Assembly: GCA_004558035.1 (NCBI GenBank)
Contig: SFEJ01000034.1
Location: 1 to 24,839 of the forward strand
DNA length: 24,839 nt
Source: Opitutia bacterium
GTDB taxonomy: Bacteria > Verrucomicrobiota > Verrucomicrobiae > Opitutales > UBA953
Reading direction: 5' to 3'
Both the position numbers and the translations under genes were made by a program. The notes beneath the pieces were generated by a model, which ran no database searches, was not told the DNA's origin, and saw only the letters and a list, made by a program, of their open reading frames with translations. This document shows positions 1-8,289 of the stretch, one piece after another; position 1 is the first letter of the stretch, and every line of letters begins with the position of its first letter.

Positions 1-222
1 CGAACTCAATGAACCTTCATAACTTCATAACTCCGTCACCTCATCACTTTTCTAAGGTTATGGAAGTTGATTGCGTTTCGCTCCGCGAAGAAAAGTTTTC
101 CGAAGCCTTTTCGGCGCAGCCGAACTCAATGAACCTTCATAACCTTCATAACTCCGTCCCCTCATCACTTTACTTTCCCCTCGCGCTGCGCCGCTTTACA
201 AGGCGGGGCGTTTCGTCTAAGC
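1..222. repeat. Intergenic repeat block upstream of pgpH
   Basis: No gene is seen here. A unit starting CGAACTCAATGAACCTTCAT occurs at 1 and again at 121, a 120-bp spacing. The two copies are identical for 22 bases and then differ by a one-base insertion. Each is followed by degenerate 8-9-nt periodic sequence (CTTCATAA repeated, then CTCCGTCA, CCTCATCA). Between the copies lie short perfect hairpins: TTCGC-TCC-GCGAA at 77-89 and CCGAA-GCCTT-TTCGG at 100-114. The block resembles the other heptad-type intergenic elements of the window and probably continues left of base 1. Confidence 0.7.
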
Positions 223-237
223 TTGAGCGAATATTTT

Positions 238-2763
238 ATGGCTCACATTTCCAAGAGAAAACGCCGTGAGGAGGGCGCGCTGATTTACCGCGTCTTTCAG
301 GAGCCGCGCGTGCCTCTGCGGGAACGCTTCCGGCGGCTGCTCGCGGGGACGTGGCTGCTGCTGGTCTTCGGCGCGGCGCTTTCGGTCGTCGCCTTTTTCG
401 GCCGTCCGCCGCGCGCGCCCGTCGTTTACGAAGGCTACGTGCCGAATTATTCCTTTTCGGCGCCGTTCAGCTTTTCCTACGCGAGCACGCTGCTGCGCAC
501 CGAGCGCGAGGAGAACGCGCGCCTGCAGGTCAACCCGGTCTATGCGCTGAAGCTCGGCCCGCAGGAAGCCGCGCTGGGCGCGCTCGAGCGCGTCTTCGAG
601 CGCGTCGCGGCGGATTTCCCGCGGCTGAAGCGCCTGCGCGTGCGCACGACGCGCGACGCGGCGCTCGCGGAAATCCTCGCCGCGGAAGAGTCCGAAAAGG
701 GCGTTCCCGCCTTCGCGCGCGAAACGACGCGGCAGGATCTGGCGCTGGGGATCTCCCGGCTCGTCGAATACTGCGACGACGCGACGCGTTTCCGCGAGCT
801 CGCGGACGCGGCGAAAAGCGTCTTCTGGATTCTCGCGAAGGAAGGCATTTTCGAGGAATCCCGCGAGGGCGGGAAGAAATTTTCGCGTCCGCTCGGGCGC
901 GCGCGCTTCGGCGACGAGGCGGGCTGCACCGAGCGCGAGGCGGAGGGCGTCTTTTCCGAGCGTTTCCGCACGGTGCTCTGGCAGCGCGTCTTCACGAAGG
1001 AGATGCGCGGCAATCTCGGCAAGGTCGCCGAGGAGGTCGGCTACGTCTTCCAGACGGCGGGGCTCTTCCGCGCCAACATGTTCTTCGACCGCGAGGCGAC
1101 GCTGAAGCAGAAGAACCTCGCCGCGCAGAACGTCGGCGAGAGCGTCGTGAAGGTACACACGGGCGACCCGCTGCTTTCCGAGCGCGTTCCCGTCTCGGCG
1201 GAGATGCTCGAGCGCTGGCGCGCCTACCGCGCGGCGGAGGAAACGCGCTCGGACGGGCTTTTCGAGGAGCGGCTTCCCTTCCTTTCCAACACGTTTTACG
1301 CGTACTGCATTCTGGCGAGCGCGGCGATCTTCGGGATGCTGCTGACGCCGAACGTCTTCCGCGAACGCCGCCGCCTCGCGCTCGCGGGAACGCTGATTCT
1401 CGTGAACACGGCGCTCGTCCGCCTGATGCTCGGCGTCGTGGAGTCGCCGCGTTTCGAAGAAATCTTCGCGCAGACGCAGAACATCCAGGTGTGGCTTTCG
1501 GCGCCGACCTGCACGGCGATTCTCGCGGCGCTGATGCTGGGCGCGCCGCTCGCCGTCGTGACGGCGCTCGCCGCCGCCTCGATTTCGTCGCTGATGCTCG
1601 GCGGGAGCGCGGAATCGCTGCTCGCGGCGTCCGTCGCGGTGATGACCGCGGTCTACATCGTGCGCGACGCGCGGAAGCGCTCGGTGCTGCTGCGCGCGGG
1701 CTTTTATTCCGGCTTGGCGACGGCTCTGGCGTCGCTGCTGGTCGGCTTCCACGAGAATTTCGTCTGGGAATCCTTCGCGGCGAATTTCGTCGCGGCGGTC
1801 GCCGCGGGCGCGCTTTCGGGCGTCGCCGCCGCGGGCGTGCTTTCGATCTTCGAAGGCATCTTCAAGATCACGACGAACATCACGCTGCTCGAGCTCGCGG
1901 ACTACGATCACCCGCTGCTGCGGCGCCTCCAGGTCGTCGCGCCGGGAACGTTCCTGCACAGCGTCATGGTCGCGGACTTCGCGGCGAAGGCGGCGCAGGC
2001 GGCGGGCGCGAATCCCGTGCTCTGCCGCTGCGCGGCGCTCTTTCATGACGTCGGCAAGACGCTCAAGCCGGAATACTTCACGGAAAACAAGAAGGAAGGC
2101 ATGCCCAGCCCGCACGACCGGCAGACGCCGCGCATGTCCGCCCTCATCATCCGCAGCCACGTGCGCGAAGGCGTCGAGCTCGCCGAGGAATACCACCTGC
2201 CCGAAGCCGTGCGCGACCTCATTATGCAGCACCACGGCCGCGGGCTCGCGGGATTCTTCTTCGAAAAGGCGAAAAAGCTCGCCGTCGTGGCGGCGGAGGA
2301 GATCGGCGAAGATCCCGCCTTCGTGGACGACGCCGACTACCGCTACGACGGGCCGCGCCCGCAGACGGTCGAGGCCGCCGTGCTCATGCTCTGCGACGTC
2401 GTCGAGGCGTCCGCGCGCTCCATCAAGAAATTCTCGCGCCAGGCGGTCGAGGACGTCGTGGACAAGCGCATCGCGGAACGCGTCGCCGAAGGCGAGTTCA
2501 ACGACTGCCCGATCACGCTGAAGCAGCTCGACGCCGTCCGCCGCAGCCTCGTGGACTCCGTGTTCACGAGCCGCCACGAACGCATTTCCTACAACACGGA
2601 CGGCGACGGGAACGCCGCCGAGAAGAAGCCCGCCGACGAGCCGCGCGCGCGCGTGCTCGATTCCGCGGCGCTCGCCTCCGTGCTGCCGCCGGCGGACGCT
2701 CCCGCGGAAGAAAAGGCCGCCCCCGCCGAGGAAGAGAAAACCGCTCCCGCAGAAGAGCCGTGA
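238..2763 (+). CDS. pgpH: PgpH-type membrane HD-domain cyclic-di-AMP phosphodiesterase
   Basis: This is a 7TMR-HD family protein that hydrolyses the second messenger c-di-AMP at the inner membrane. One N-terminal membrane segment (about residues 35-55) is followed by an extracytoplasmic 7TMR-HDED region (about 60-340), a seven-helix membrane block (about 348-540) and a cytosolic HD domain. The HD domain shows H574 in the LHSVMV helix, the H603-D604 pair in FHDVGK, and further His residues in SHVREG and MQHHG. The tail after about residue 800 is Ala/Pro/Glu-rich and probably disordered. ATG 238 was preferred over an in-frame TTG at 223; neither has a clear ribosome binding site. The stop overlaps the GTG start of ybeY, so the two are translationally coupled. 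The pgpH-ybeY order is common in many bacteria. A long antisense frame covers the gene but is only a G+C-driven shadow. Confidence 0.93.
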   Translation: MAHISKRKRREEGALIYRVFQEPRVPLRERFRRLLAGTWLLLVFGAALSVVAFFGRPPRAPVVYEGYVPNYSFSAPFSFSYASTLLRTEREENARLQVNPVYALKLGPQEAALGALERVFERVAADFPRLKRLRVRTTRDAALAEILAAEESEKGVPAFARETTRQDLALGISRLVEYCDDATRFRELADAAKSVFWILAKEGIFEESREGGKKFSRPLGRARFGDEAGCTEREAEGVFSERFRTVLWQRVFTKEMRGNLGKVAEEVGYVFQTAGLFRANMFFDREATLKQKNLAAQNVGESVVKVHTGDPLLSERVPVSAEMLERWRAYRAAEETRSDGLFEERLPFLSNTFYAYCILASAAIFGMLLTPNVFRERRRLALAGTLILVNTALVRLMLGVVESPRFEEIFAQTQNIQVWLSAPTCTAILAALMLGAPLAVVTALAAASISSLMLGGSAESLLAASVAVMTAVYIVRDARKRSVLLRAGFYSGLATALASLLVGFHENFVWESFAANFVAAVAAGALSGVAAAGVLSIFEGIFKITTNITLLELADYDHPLLRRLQVVAPGTFLHSVMVADFAAKAAQAAGANPVLCRCAALFHDVGKTLKPEYFTENKKEGMPSPHDRQTPRMSALIIRSHVREGVELAEEYHLPEAVRDLIMQHHGRGLAGFFFEKAKKLAVVAAEEIGEDPAFVDDADYRYDGPRPQTVEAAVLMLCDVVEASARSIKKFSRQAVEDVVDKRIAERVAEGEFNDCPITLKQLDAVRRSLVDSVFTSRHERISYNTDGDGNAAEKKPADEPRARVLDSAALASVLPPADAPAEEKAAPAEEEKTAPAEEP

Positions 2764-3335
2764 ACGACGAGATCGCCATCGCCTGCCGCGGTTTCCGCAT
2801 CTCCCGCCGCGAAGTGAAGACCGTGCTGAAGCGCCTGCGGGAACGCGCGCCGTGGGAATTCCCCTCGGGATCGCTCTCCGTCGCCTTCGCGGACGACGCG
2901 CGCACCTGCGCCCTGCACGCGCGTTTTCTGAACGACCCTTCGAAGACCGACGTCATCACGTTCCCGGGCGACGAAGTCTTCACGGCGCCGCGCCGACGCG
3001 ACGTTCCCGCGGAACCCGCTTCCCGCCGCCGAGCGGCGCGTTCCCGCGGCGGGGACGACGACGCCTTCGCCGGGGAAATCGTCGTCTGCGTGCCCCAGGC
3101 GACGCGCGCCGCCGCGCAGTTCGGCACGACGCCCGCCGACGAGCTGCTGCTCTATCTCGTCCACGGCTGGCTCCATCTCGCCGGGCTGGACGACATCGCC
3201 GAGGACGACCGCGCGCGCATGCGCGCCGCCGAGACGGAGGCGCTCGAAATCCTCCGCGCCGCCGGCGCCGCGTCGTTCTCGCGCGTCGTGTTCCCGAAAA
3301 TTTCCGAATCCTTCAACGAAAAATCCTCAACCTGA
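2760..3335 (+). CDS. ybeY: YbeY endoribonuclease / 16S rRNA maturation factor, with insertion
   Basis: YbeY is a single-domain metal-dependent endoribonuclease needed for 16S rRNA 3'-end processing and ribosome quality control. The family motif reads HGWLHLAGLDD (residues 135-145). H135 and H139 are kept, but the third metal-ligand position, normally His, is D145. The conserved TDVITFP strand (63-69) and GEIVVC (105-110) are separated by about 30 residues (72-103) rich in Arg, Ala and Pro, where the family usually has only a short loop. The DNA for that insertion is largely made of the CGTTCCCGC motif. The GTG start lies within GTGA, overlapping the pgpH stop. At 191 residues it is longer than the usual 150-170. 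Family assignment is firm; catalytic equivalence with Asp at the third position is inference. Confidence 0.9.
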   Translation: MNDEIAIACRGFRISRREVKTVLKRLRERAPWEFPSGSLSVAFADDARTCALHARFLNDPSKTDVITFPGDEVFTAPRRRDVPAEPASRRRAARSRGGDDDAFAGEIVVCVPQATRAAAQFGTTPADELLLYLVHGWLHLAGLDDIAEDDRARMRAAETEALEILRAAGAASFSRVVFPKISESFNEKSST

Positions 3336-3350
3336 AAAACGTATCCTGTC

Positions 3351-4820
3351 ATGAAATACATTTCCACTCGCGGGCTCGCGCCCATGGTTTCCTCGACTGA
3401 AGCGCTCCTCAACGGCATCGCGCCCGACGGCGGACTCTACGTTCCCGCCGAAATGCCGGGCGGCGACGCGCTCCCGGACTGGCTCGAACCCTCCGCCGGC
3501 TACGCGGGAACGATGCGCGGGATTCTCTCGCTCTTCTTCGACGACGTGCCCGAGAGCGTGCGCGAGGCCGCGGTCGCGCGCTCCGTCGCGCGTTTCGCCG
3601 AGCCCGAAAATCCCGTGCCGTTCCGCGCCGTCGGCGGGAACGTCGTCTTCATGGACCTGGCGGAAGGCCCGACGGCGGCGTTCAAGGACGTCGCGCTGAC
3701 GATTCTGCCGACGCTGCTGCAGCACGCCGCGTCCGTCGCGGGGCTGAAGAAGGTCGCGATTCTCACGGCGACGAGCGGCGACACCGGCTCGGCGGCGATG
3801 CGCGGCTTCGCGGACGTCGCGGGAACGGAAGTGCTCGTGTTCTTCCCGAAGACGGGAACGTCCGAAATCCAGCGCCGGCAGATGGTCTGCTGCCCGGGCG
3901 CGAACGTGCACGCGTGCGCGATCGAGGGCAATTTCGACGACGCGCAGACCGCCGTCAAGGCCGTCTTCGCCGACGAAAAAATCCGCGCCGACGCCGCCGC
4001 GAAGGGCGTTTTCCTTTCCAGCGCGAACTCGATCAACATCGGCCGCCTGTTCCCGCAGATCTGCTACTACATCATGGCGTGGCGCGAACTGCACGCCGCG
4101 GGAACGCTCGGCGCGGACGGCTTCGACGTCGTCGTGCCCACGGGCAATTTCGGCAACGTGCTCGCCGCGTTTTACGCGAAGAAGCTCGGCGCGCCGATCC
4201 GCCGCTTCGTCGTCGCCTCGAACGAAAACTGCGTCGTCGCGGACTTCATCCGCACGGGCGTGTACGACGTGCGGCGCACGTTCCGCGTCACCAATTCGCC
4301 GTCGATGGACATTCTCGTCTCGTCGAACATCGAGCGCTTCATCTTCGAGATTTCCGGGCGCGACGCCGCTTCGACGCGCGCGCGCATGGCGTCGCTGAAA
4401 AGCGCGGGCGAATTTTCGCTCGGCGCGGAATGCGGCGCTCCCGCCGCCGCCGGCTTCGTCTCCGGGCACGCTTCGCCCGAAGAGACGGAGGCCGCGATCG
4501 CCGCGATCCGCCGCGAGACCGGCTACCTCGCCGATCCGCACACCGCGATCGGCTGGAAGGTGCTGCGCGATCTCGGCGGGCGCGGGAACGTTCCCGCCGT
4601 CGTCGCCGAAACCGCCGCGCCGTGGAAATTCCCCGCGACGATGCTGCGCGCGCTCACGGGAACGTGCGGCGCGGACGACTTCGCGAACCTCCGCGCGCTC
4701 GGCGGGCTCGTCGGCCGCGCGCCGCGCTTCGCCGAGCTGGAGAACGCGCCGGCGCTTCATGCGCTCGTCTGCGCCAAGGACCGCGTCGGCGAAACCGTCC
4801 GCGCCGTCTTCGGAATCTGA
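3351..4820 (+). CDS. thrC: Threonine synthase
   Basis: This PLP enzyme converts O-phospho-L-homoserine to L-threonine, the last step of threonine biosynthesis, in the cytosol. The N-terminus has the family start (YISTRGLAP, then APDGGLYVP). The PLP-binding lysine is K112 in TAAFKDVA, and the phosphate-binding loop is TATSGDTGSAAM. VVPTGNFGN and the C-terminal region fit the long ThrC class. The length of 489 residues is normal for the E. coli/yeast-like type. The ATG is 15 nt after the ybeY stop, so it may be the last gene of a pgpH-ybeY-thrC unit. No Shine-Dalgarno sequence is visible; instead the 16-mer GAAAAACGTATCCTGT ends one base before the ATG. The same 16-mer precedes the RND gene. 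Confidence 0.96.
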   Translation: MKYISTRGLAPMVSSTEALLNGIAPDGGLYVPAEMPGGDALPDWLEPSAGYAGTMRGILSLFFDDVPESVREAAVARSVARFAEPENPVPFRAVGGNVVFMDLAEGPTAAFKDVALTILPTLLQHAASVAGLKKVAILTATSGDTGSAAMRGFADVAGTEVLVFFPKTGTSEIQRRQMVCCPGANVHACAIEGNFDDAQTAVKAVFADEKIRADAAAKGVFLSSANSINIGRLFPQICYYIMAWRELHAAGTLGADGFDVVVPTGNFGNVLAAFYAKKLGAPIRRFVVASNENCVVADFIRTGVYDVRRTFRVTNSPSMDILVSSNIERFIFEISGRDAASTRARMASLKSAGEFSLGAECGAPAAAGFVSGHASPEETEAAIAAIRRETGYLADPHTAIGWKVLRDLGGRGNVPAVVAETAAPWKFPATMLRALTGTCGADDFANLRALGGLVGRAPRFAELENAPALHALVCAKDRVGETVRAVFGI

Positions 4821-4827
4821 CGGAAAA

Positions 4828-4992
4828 AAGATGAGAGATGAGGGCTTAGGGGTGAGAGAAGTGACTTGTGGCCGGTGACTCTTAACTGGTGATTACCAAG
4901 TTTTGCCTCGGCAAAACTCACAATGGTCCAGTCACCAGTTACAAGTCACCAGTTGCTTTCCTCTCAGCTCTCAACGCTCATCTCTAAGCTGT
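4828..4992. repeat. Heptad-periodic inverted repeat between convergent thrC and RND gene
   Basis: From 4828 the sequence runs in degenerate 7-nt steps (GATGAGA, GATGAGG, GCTTAGG, GGTGAGA, and so on), then GTGACTT-like heptads, a perfect hairpin at 4899-4918, then the same heptads in inverted sense (CCAGTCA, CCAGTTA), and finally CTCTCAG, CTCTCAA, CGCTCAT, CTCTAAG. TAACTGGTGATTACC on the left pairs imperfectly with the complement of the right side, so the whole block could fold as one long hairpin. It occupies the entire space between the two converging genes. Confidence 0.75.
4899..4918. terminator. Perfect hairpin between convergent genes
   Basis: AGTTTTGC-CTCG-GCAAAACT forms a perfect 8-bp stem with a four-base loop at the centre of the heptad element. 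It could end transcription of thrC and of the RND gene arriving from the other side. No U-tract follows on either strand, so intrinsic termination is uncertain. Confidence 0.45.
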
Positions 4993-4994
4993 TT

Positions 4995-7900
4995 TCAACT
5001 CTTCTTCGCGAGGAGCTTGGAGGCGGCGGGAATGACGGCGAGCGAGAGGACGGTCGCCGAGATGAGCCCGCCGAACTGCACGATCGCGAGCGGGCCGAGC
5101 AGCTCGCCGCCGGGGCGCTCGATCGCGACGATCAGCGGCAGTAGGCCCAGCTCCGTCGTCAGCGAGGTCATCACGATCGGCACGACGCGTTCCCGCGAGC
5201 CGACGCGGATCGCCTCGTCCGCGCTCATGCCGCTTTTGAAGAGTTCGCGGTAGCGGTTCAGCAGAATCAGCCCGGAGCGCACGCCGAAGCCGATCACCGT
5301 CACGAAGCCCACGATCGAGGCGACGGAGAGAATCGGCGCCTCGTACGCGCCGCCGCCGAACACGGACGCGAGCGTTTCCGGCGAGGCGACGAACACCGCG
5401 ACGATCCCGCCGATGAGGCACAGCGGAATGTTCACGAGCGTCACCGCCGCGCTGCGCAGACTGCCGAGTGCCGTCGTCAGCAGAAACACGACGGCGACGA
5501 GAATCGCCGCGCCGAGCAGGTAGAGCCGCCGCGCCGCGGATTCGCGCGCCTGGATCGTTCCCGCGTATTCGACGGTGCAGCCGAGCTCGTGCATCGCCGG
5601 GTCGAGCTTTTCGCGGCACGCCTCGACGAGGTCGCCGAGATTGGAGCCGGGCGCGGGATTGCAGGAAATCATCGCCTTGCGCATCGTGTCGTCGCGCAGA
5701 ATGAGGTTGGTCACCTCCTCGCGCGAGACGTCGGCGGCGTCGCCGAGGCGCACGCTTCTGCCGTCCGCGCCGAGCAGTTCGAGGTCGCGCACGTCGTCCA
5801 CGGACATGCGCAGCGCGGGATCGAGCCGCAGCACGACGTTCCAGCGGTCCTGGTTTTTGATGACTTCGCCGAGCCGCAGCCCGTTGAGCGCGGCGGAGAC
5901 CTGTTCGGCGGCCTCGGCGATCGTGAGCCCGAACGCGCCGAGAATCTCCTGATCGTAGCGGATGCGCACCGTGTCCACCATGACTTCGCGGTTGGCGCGC
6001 GCGTCGGCGGCCTCGGGCATTTTTTCGAGAATCTCCTTCGCCTTGAGCGCGGCGGCGCGCAGCTGCGGGAGCTCGCTCCCGTAGATGTTGATCGCCATTT
6101 CGGAATTGGAGCCGGAAAGCGCGGCGGAAATGCGGTGCGCGAGCGGGTAGCCGATCATCGTGCTCGTGCCGGGAATGCCCTCGATCGCGTCGCGGATCGC
6201 CTCGCGGATTTTTTTCTGATCCTTCTTCAGATCGACGCGCACGAGCAGTTCCGACGCGGAGACGGGCTCGGCGTGCTCGTCGTTTTCGGCGCGCCCCGTG
6301 CGCTGCGCGACGGAAAGCACGCCGTCGATTTTTCCGACGCGCTCGGCGCAGCCGCGGGCGATGCGCTCCGTTTCTTCGAGCGACGTTCCCGGCACGGCGT
6401 TCACGAAGACGGTGTAGCAGTCTTCGTTGAAGGGCGGGAGAAAGCTCGCGCCGAACGTTCCCGCGAGCCAGAGCGCGCCCGCCGTCAGCGCGAGCGTTCC
6501 CGCGACGACGAGCTTCGCGCGGCGCATGCAGAAGTTCAGCACGGGCTCGTAAAGGCGGTGAATCTGCCGCACGGAAAAGCTCTCGCGCGGCGGCGTTCCC
6601 GCGTTCGCGGCGGGGGCGCCGTTTTTCTTCGCACGGAACGCGAGCGAGCACAGCACGGGAACGACCGTCACCGCGACGGCGAGCGACATCGCGAACGCGA
6701 GCATGAACGAAATGCCCAGCGGGCGGAAAAACTGCCCTTCGAGCCCCGACAGGAAAAGCACCGGCGTGAACACGAGCAGAATGATCGCCGAGGAAGAGCC
6801 GATCGAGCCGAGGATCTCGCCCTTCGCCGCCATGAGCACCTCGTATTTCGTGCGCCGCTTTTCGGGCGGGAGCGCGGCGTTTTCCGAAAGCCGCCGCCAC
6901 GCGATCTCCACGAAGATGATCGCGTTGTCCACGACGTCGCCGACCGCGACCGCGAGCCCGCCCAACGTCATGATGTTCACCGCGAGCCCGAACGCCGGGA
7001 ACAGCAGCATCGCGAACAGAATCGAAAGCGGCATCGCCGCGAGCGTGACGAGCGCCGTGCGCACGTTCAGCAGCGTGAGAAAAATCACGAGCATGACGAC
7101 GACGCCCGCCGTGATCAGCGTCTCCGCGCCGTTCGCGAGCGACATTTCGATGAAGTCCGACTGGCGGTAGGCGTTCGCGTGCAGGCGCATGCCCGCGGGC
7201 AGCCGGCTCGCGGAAAATTCCGCGACCGCCTTGTCCACGGCGCGCGTGAGCTCCTGCGTGTTCGCGCCGGGCGTCTTCTGCACGGAAAGCACGACCGCGT
7301 CCGTGCCCATGAATCCGGCGTTCCCGCGGCGCGGCGCGCCGTCGATGCGCACGTCGGCGAGGTCCTCGATCTTCGCCGTTCCCGACGGATGTGCGGGAAC
7401 GAGTGAACGCCGCAGCTGCTCGAGCGTCTCCACGCGCGAATCCTGCTGAATCGGCAGCTCCGTTCCCGCGACTTCCTCGAGGTAGCCGGCGGGCGCCGTG
7501 GAGCCCGCGGACTCGACCGCCGCGCGCAGATCGTCGAGCGAAATCTTCGCCTGGCGCAGGCGCGCGGGATCGTAAACGACCTGATACTCCGGCAGGCGGC
7601 CGCCGAGCACCGTGACCTGGCCGACGCCGGGAATCGCGAGCAGGCGGTTGCGCAGACGGTATTCCGCGAGCTGGCGCATGTCGAGCAGCTGCCGCGCGCG
7701 TTCGGCTTCGGTGAGATTTTTCGAAAATTCCGCGTCGGGCGTGAGCGCGATGAGCATGATTTCGCCCGTCACGGAAACGATGGGCGCGAGCTCCGGCGAG
7801 ACGTTCTGCGGGAGCGCGGCGCGCACGCTCGAAAGTCGCTCCGTCACGATCTGCCGCGCGAGGTAGATGTCCGTGTCCCAGTCGAAATCGACCCAGACGA

Positions 7901-8171
7901 ACGAAAGCCCGCCGCCGGAGGAGGAGCGCACGCGCTTCACGCCGGCGGTGCCGTTCATCGCGGACTCGACGGGAATCGTCACGTAGCGTTCGACCTCTTC
8001 GGCGGTGAGCCCGCTCGCCTCGGTCTGAATCGTGACGCGCGGCACCTTCAGTTCCGGGAACACGTCCACGGGAATGTCTTTGACGACGAAAAAGGAAATC
8101 GCCGCGAGCAGCGCCGTGAGCAGCAGCACCGTGACGCGTTTCCGCAGACAGAATGAAATGATCGCGTTCAT
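4995..8171 (-). CDS. Heavy-metal-type RND efflux pump (CusA/CzcA-like)
   Basis: This is an inner-membrane proton-driven RND transporter of 1058 residues, the usual length for the heavy-metal (HME) group. It opens with an N-terminal membrane helix (about 11-30), then KDIPVDVFPELKVPRVTIQT, typical of CzcA/CusA. Two large periplasmic regions are each followed by membrane blocks (about 345-550 and 860-1055). The TM4 motif reads VGDVVDNAIIFVEI (410-423): D415 and E422 match CzcA D408 and E415, while the CzcA D402 position is Ala409, as I recall for CusA. The substrate metal cannot be decided from the sequence. It is the last gene of the efflux locus, 118 bp after the membrane fusion protein. There is no Shine-Dalgarno sequence; the leader just before the ATG is A-rich. 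Confidence 0.92.
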   Translation of the reverse strand: MNAIISFCLRKRVTVLLLTALLAAISFFVVKDIPVDVFPELKVPRVTIQTEASGLTAEEVERYVTIPVESAMNGTAGVKRVRSSSGGGLSFVWVDFDWDTDIYLARQIVTERLSSVRAALPQNVSPELAPIVSVTGEIMLIALTPDAEFSKNLTEAERARQLLDMRQLAEYRLRNRLLAIPGVGQVTVLGGRLPEYQVVYDPARLRQAKISLDDLRAAVESAGSTAPAGYLEEVAGTELPIQQDSRVETLEQLRRSLVPAHPSGTAKIEDLADVRIDGAPRRGNAGFMGTDAVVLSVQKTPGANTQELTRAVDKAVAEFSASRLPAGMRLHANAYRQSDFIEMSLANGAETLITAGVVVMLVIFLTLLNVRTALVTLAAMPLSILFAMLLFPAFGLAVNIMTLGGLAVAVGDVVDNAIIFVEIAWRRLSENAALPPEKRRTKYEVLMAAKGEILGSIGSSSAIILLVFTPVLFLSGLEGQFFRPLGISFMLAFAMSLAVAVTVVPVLCSLAFRAKKNGAPAANAGTPPRESFSVRQIHRLYEPVLNFCMRRAKLVVAGTLALTAGALWLAGTFGASFLPPFNEDCYTVFVNAVPGTSLEETERIARGCAERVGKIDGVLSVAQRTGRAENDEHAEPVSASELLVRVDLKKDQKKIREAIRDAIEGIPGTSTMIGYPLAHRISAALSGSNSEMAINIYGSELPQLRAAALKAKEILEKMPEAADARANREVMVDTVRIRYDQEILGAFGLTIAEAAEQVSAALNGLRLGEVIKNQDRWNVVLRLDPALRMSVDDVRDLELLGADGRSVRLGDAADVSREEVTNLILRDDTMRKAMISCNPAPGSNLGDLVEACREKLDPAMHELGCTVEYAGTIQARESAARRLYLLGAAILVAVVFLLTTALGSLRSAAVTLVNIPLCLIGGIVAVFVASPETLASVFGGGAYEAPILSVASIVGFVTVIGFGVRSGLILLNRYRELFKSGMSADEAIRVGSRERVVPIVMTSLTTELGLLPLIVAIERPGGELLGPLAIVQFGGLISATVLSLAVIPAASKLLAKKS

Positions 8172-8191
8172 TTTTTTGTTCGTAAATTTTT

Positions 8192-8207
8192 ACAGGATAC
8201 GTTTTTC
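8192..8207 (-). promoter_or_regulatory. 16-mer shared with the thrC leader
   Basis: GAAAAACGTATCCTGT lies 20 nt upstream of the RND ATG on the minus strand and is identical to 3334-3349, just before the thrC ATG. It could be a promoter or leader element, with TATCCT as a -10-like box, but the distance to the start codon differs between the two sites. The role is unproven. Confidence 0.3.
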
Positions 8208-8231
8208 GGGAAGCGGCGGGAAACGAGGGCA

Positions 8232-8289
8232 CGTGATTCTCTTTAAGCCTTAAGCTCTCCGCTTTCCCCTCGTCTTCCGTCTTTCCTCG
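8232..8289. repeat. Heptad-periodic spacer between RND gene and membrane fusion protein gene
   Basis: Degenerate 7-nt steps are visible (TTTAAGC, CTTAAGC, TCTCCGC, TTTCCCC, TCGTCTT, CCGTCTT), ending at the stop of the membrane fusion protein gene. It belongs to the same class of intergenic repeat as those at 4828 and 9664. Confidence 0.55.

Noticed and set aside
1..175. CRISPR array
   Set aside because: Only two copies of the unit, with a periodic interior and no spacer/repeat architecture; no cas genes.
9..269. Small open frame across the left repeat block
   Set aside because: The product is a translation of the repeats and runs into pgpH.
217..2577. Long antisense frame over pgpH
   Set aside because: Low-complexity Arg/Glu/Ala product with no recognisable domain; caused by high third-position G+C of pgpH.
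3327..4760. Antisense frame over thrC
   Set aside because: Shadow of thrC with biased composition and no motifs.
4984..8232. Open frame of more than 1000 codons overlapping the RND gene in another frame of the same strand
   Set aside because: The product is almost only Arg, Ala, Gly and His in a pattern typical of a G+C-rich shadow frame; the RND frame has full family motifs.
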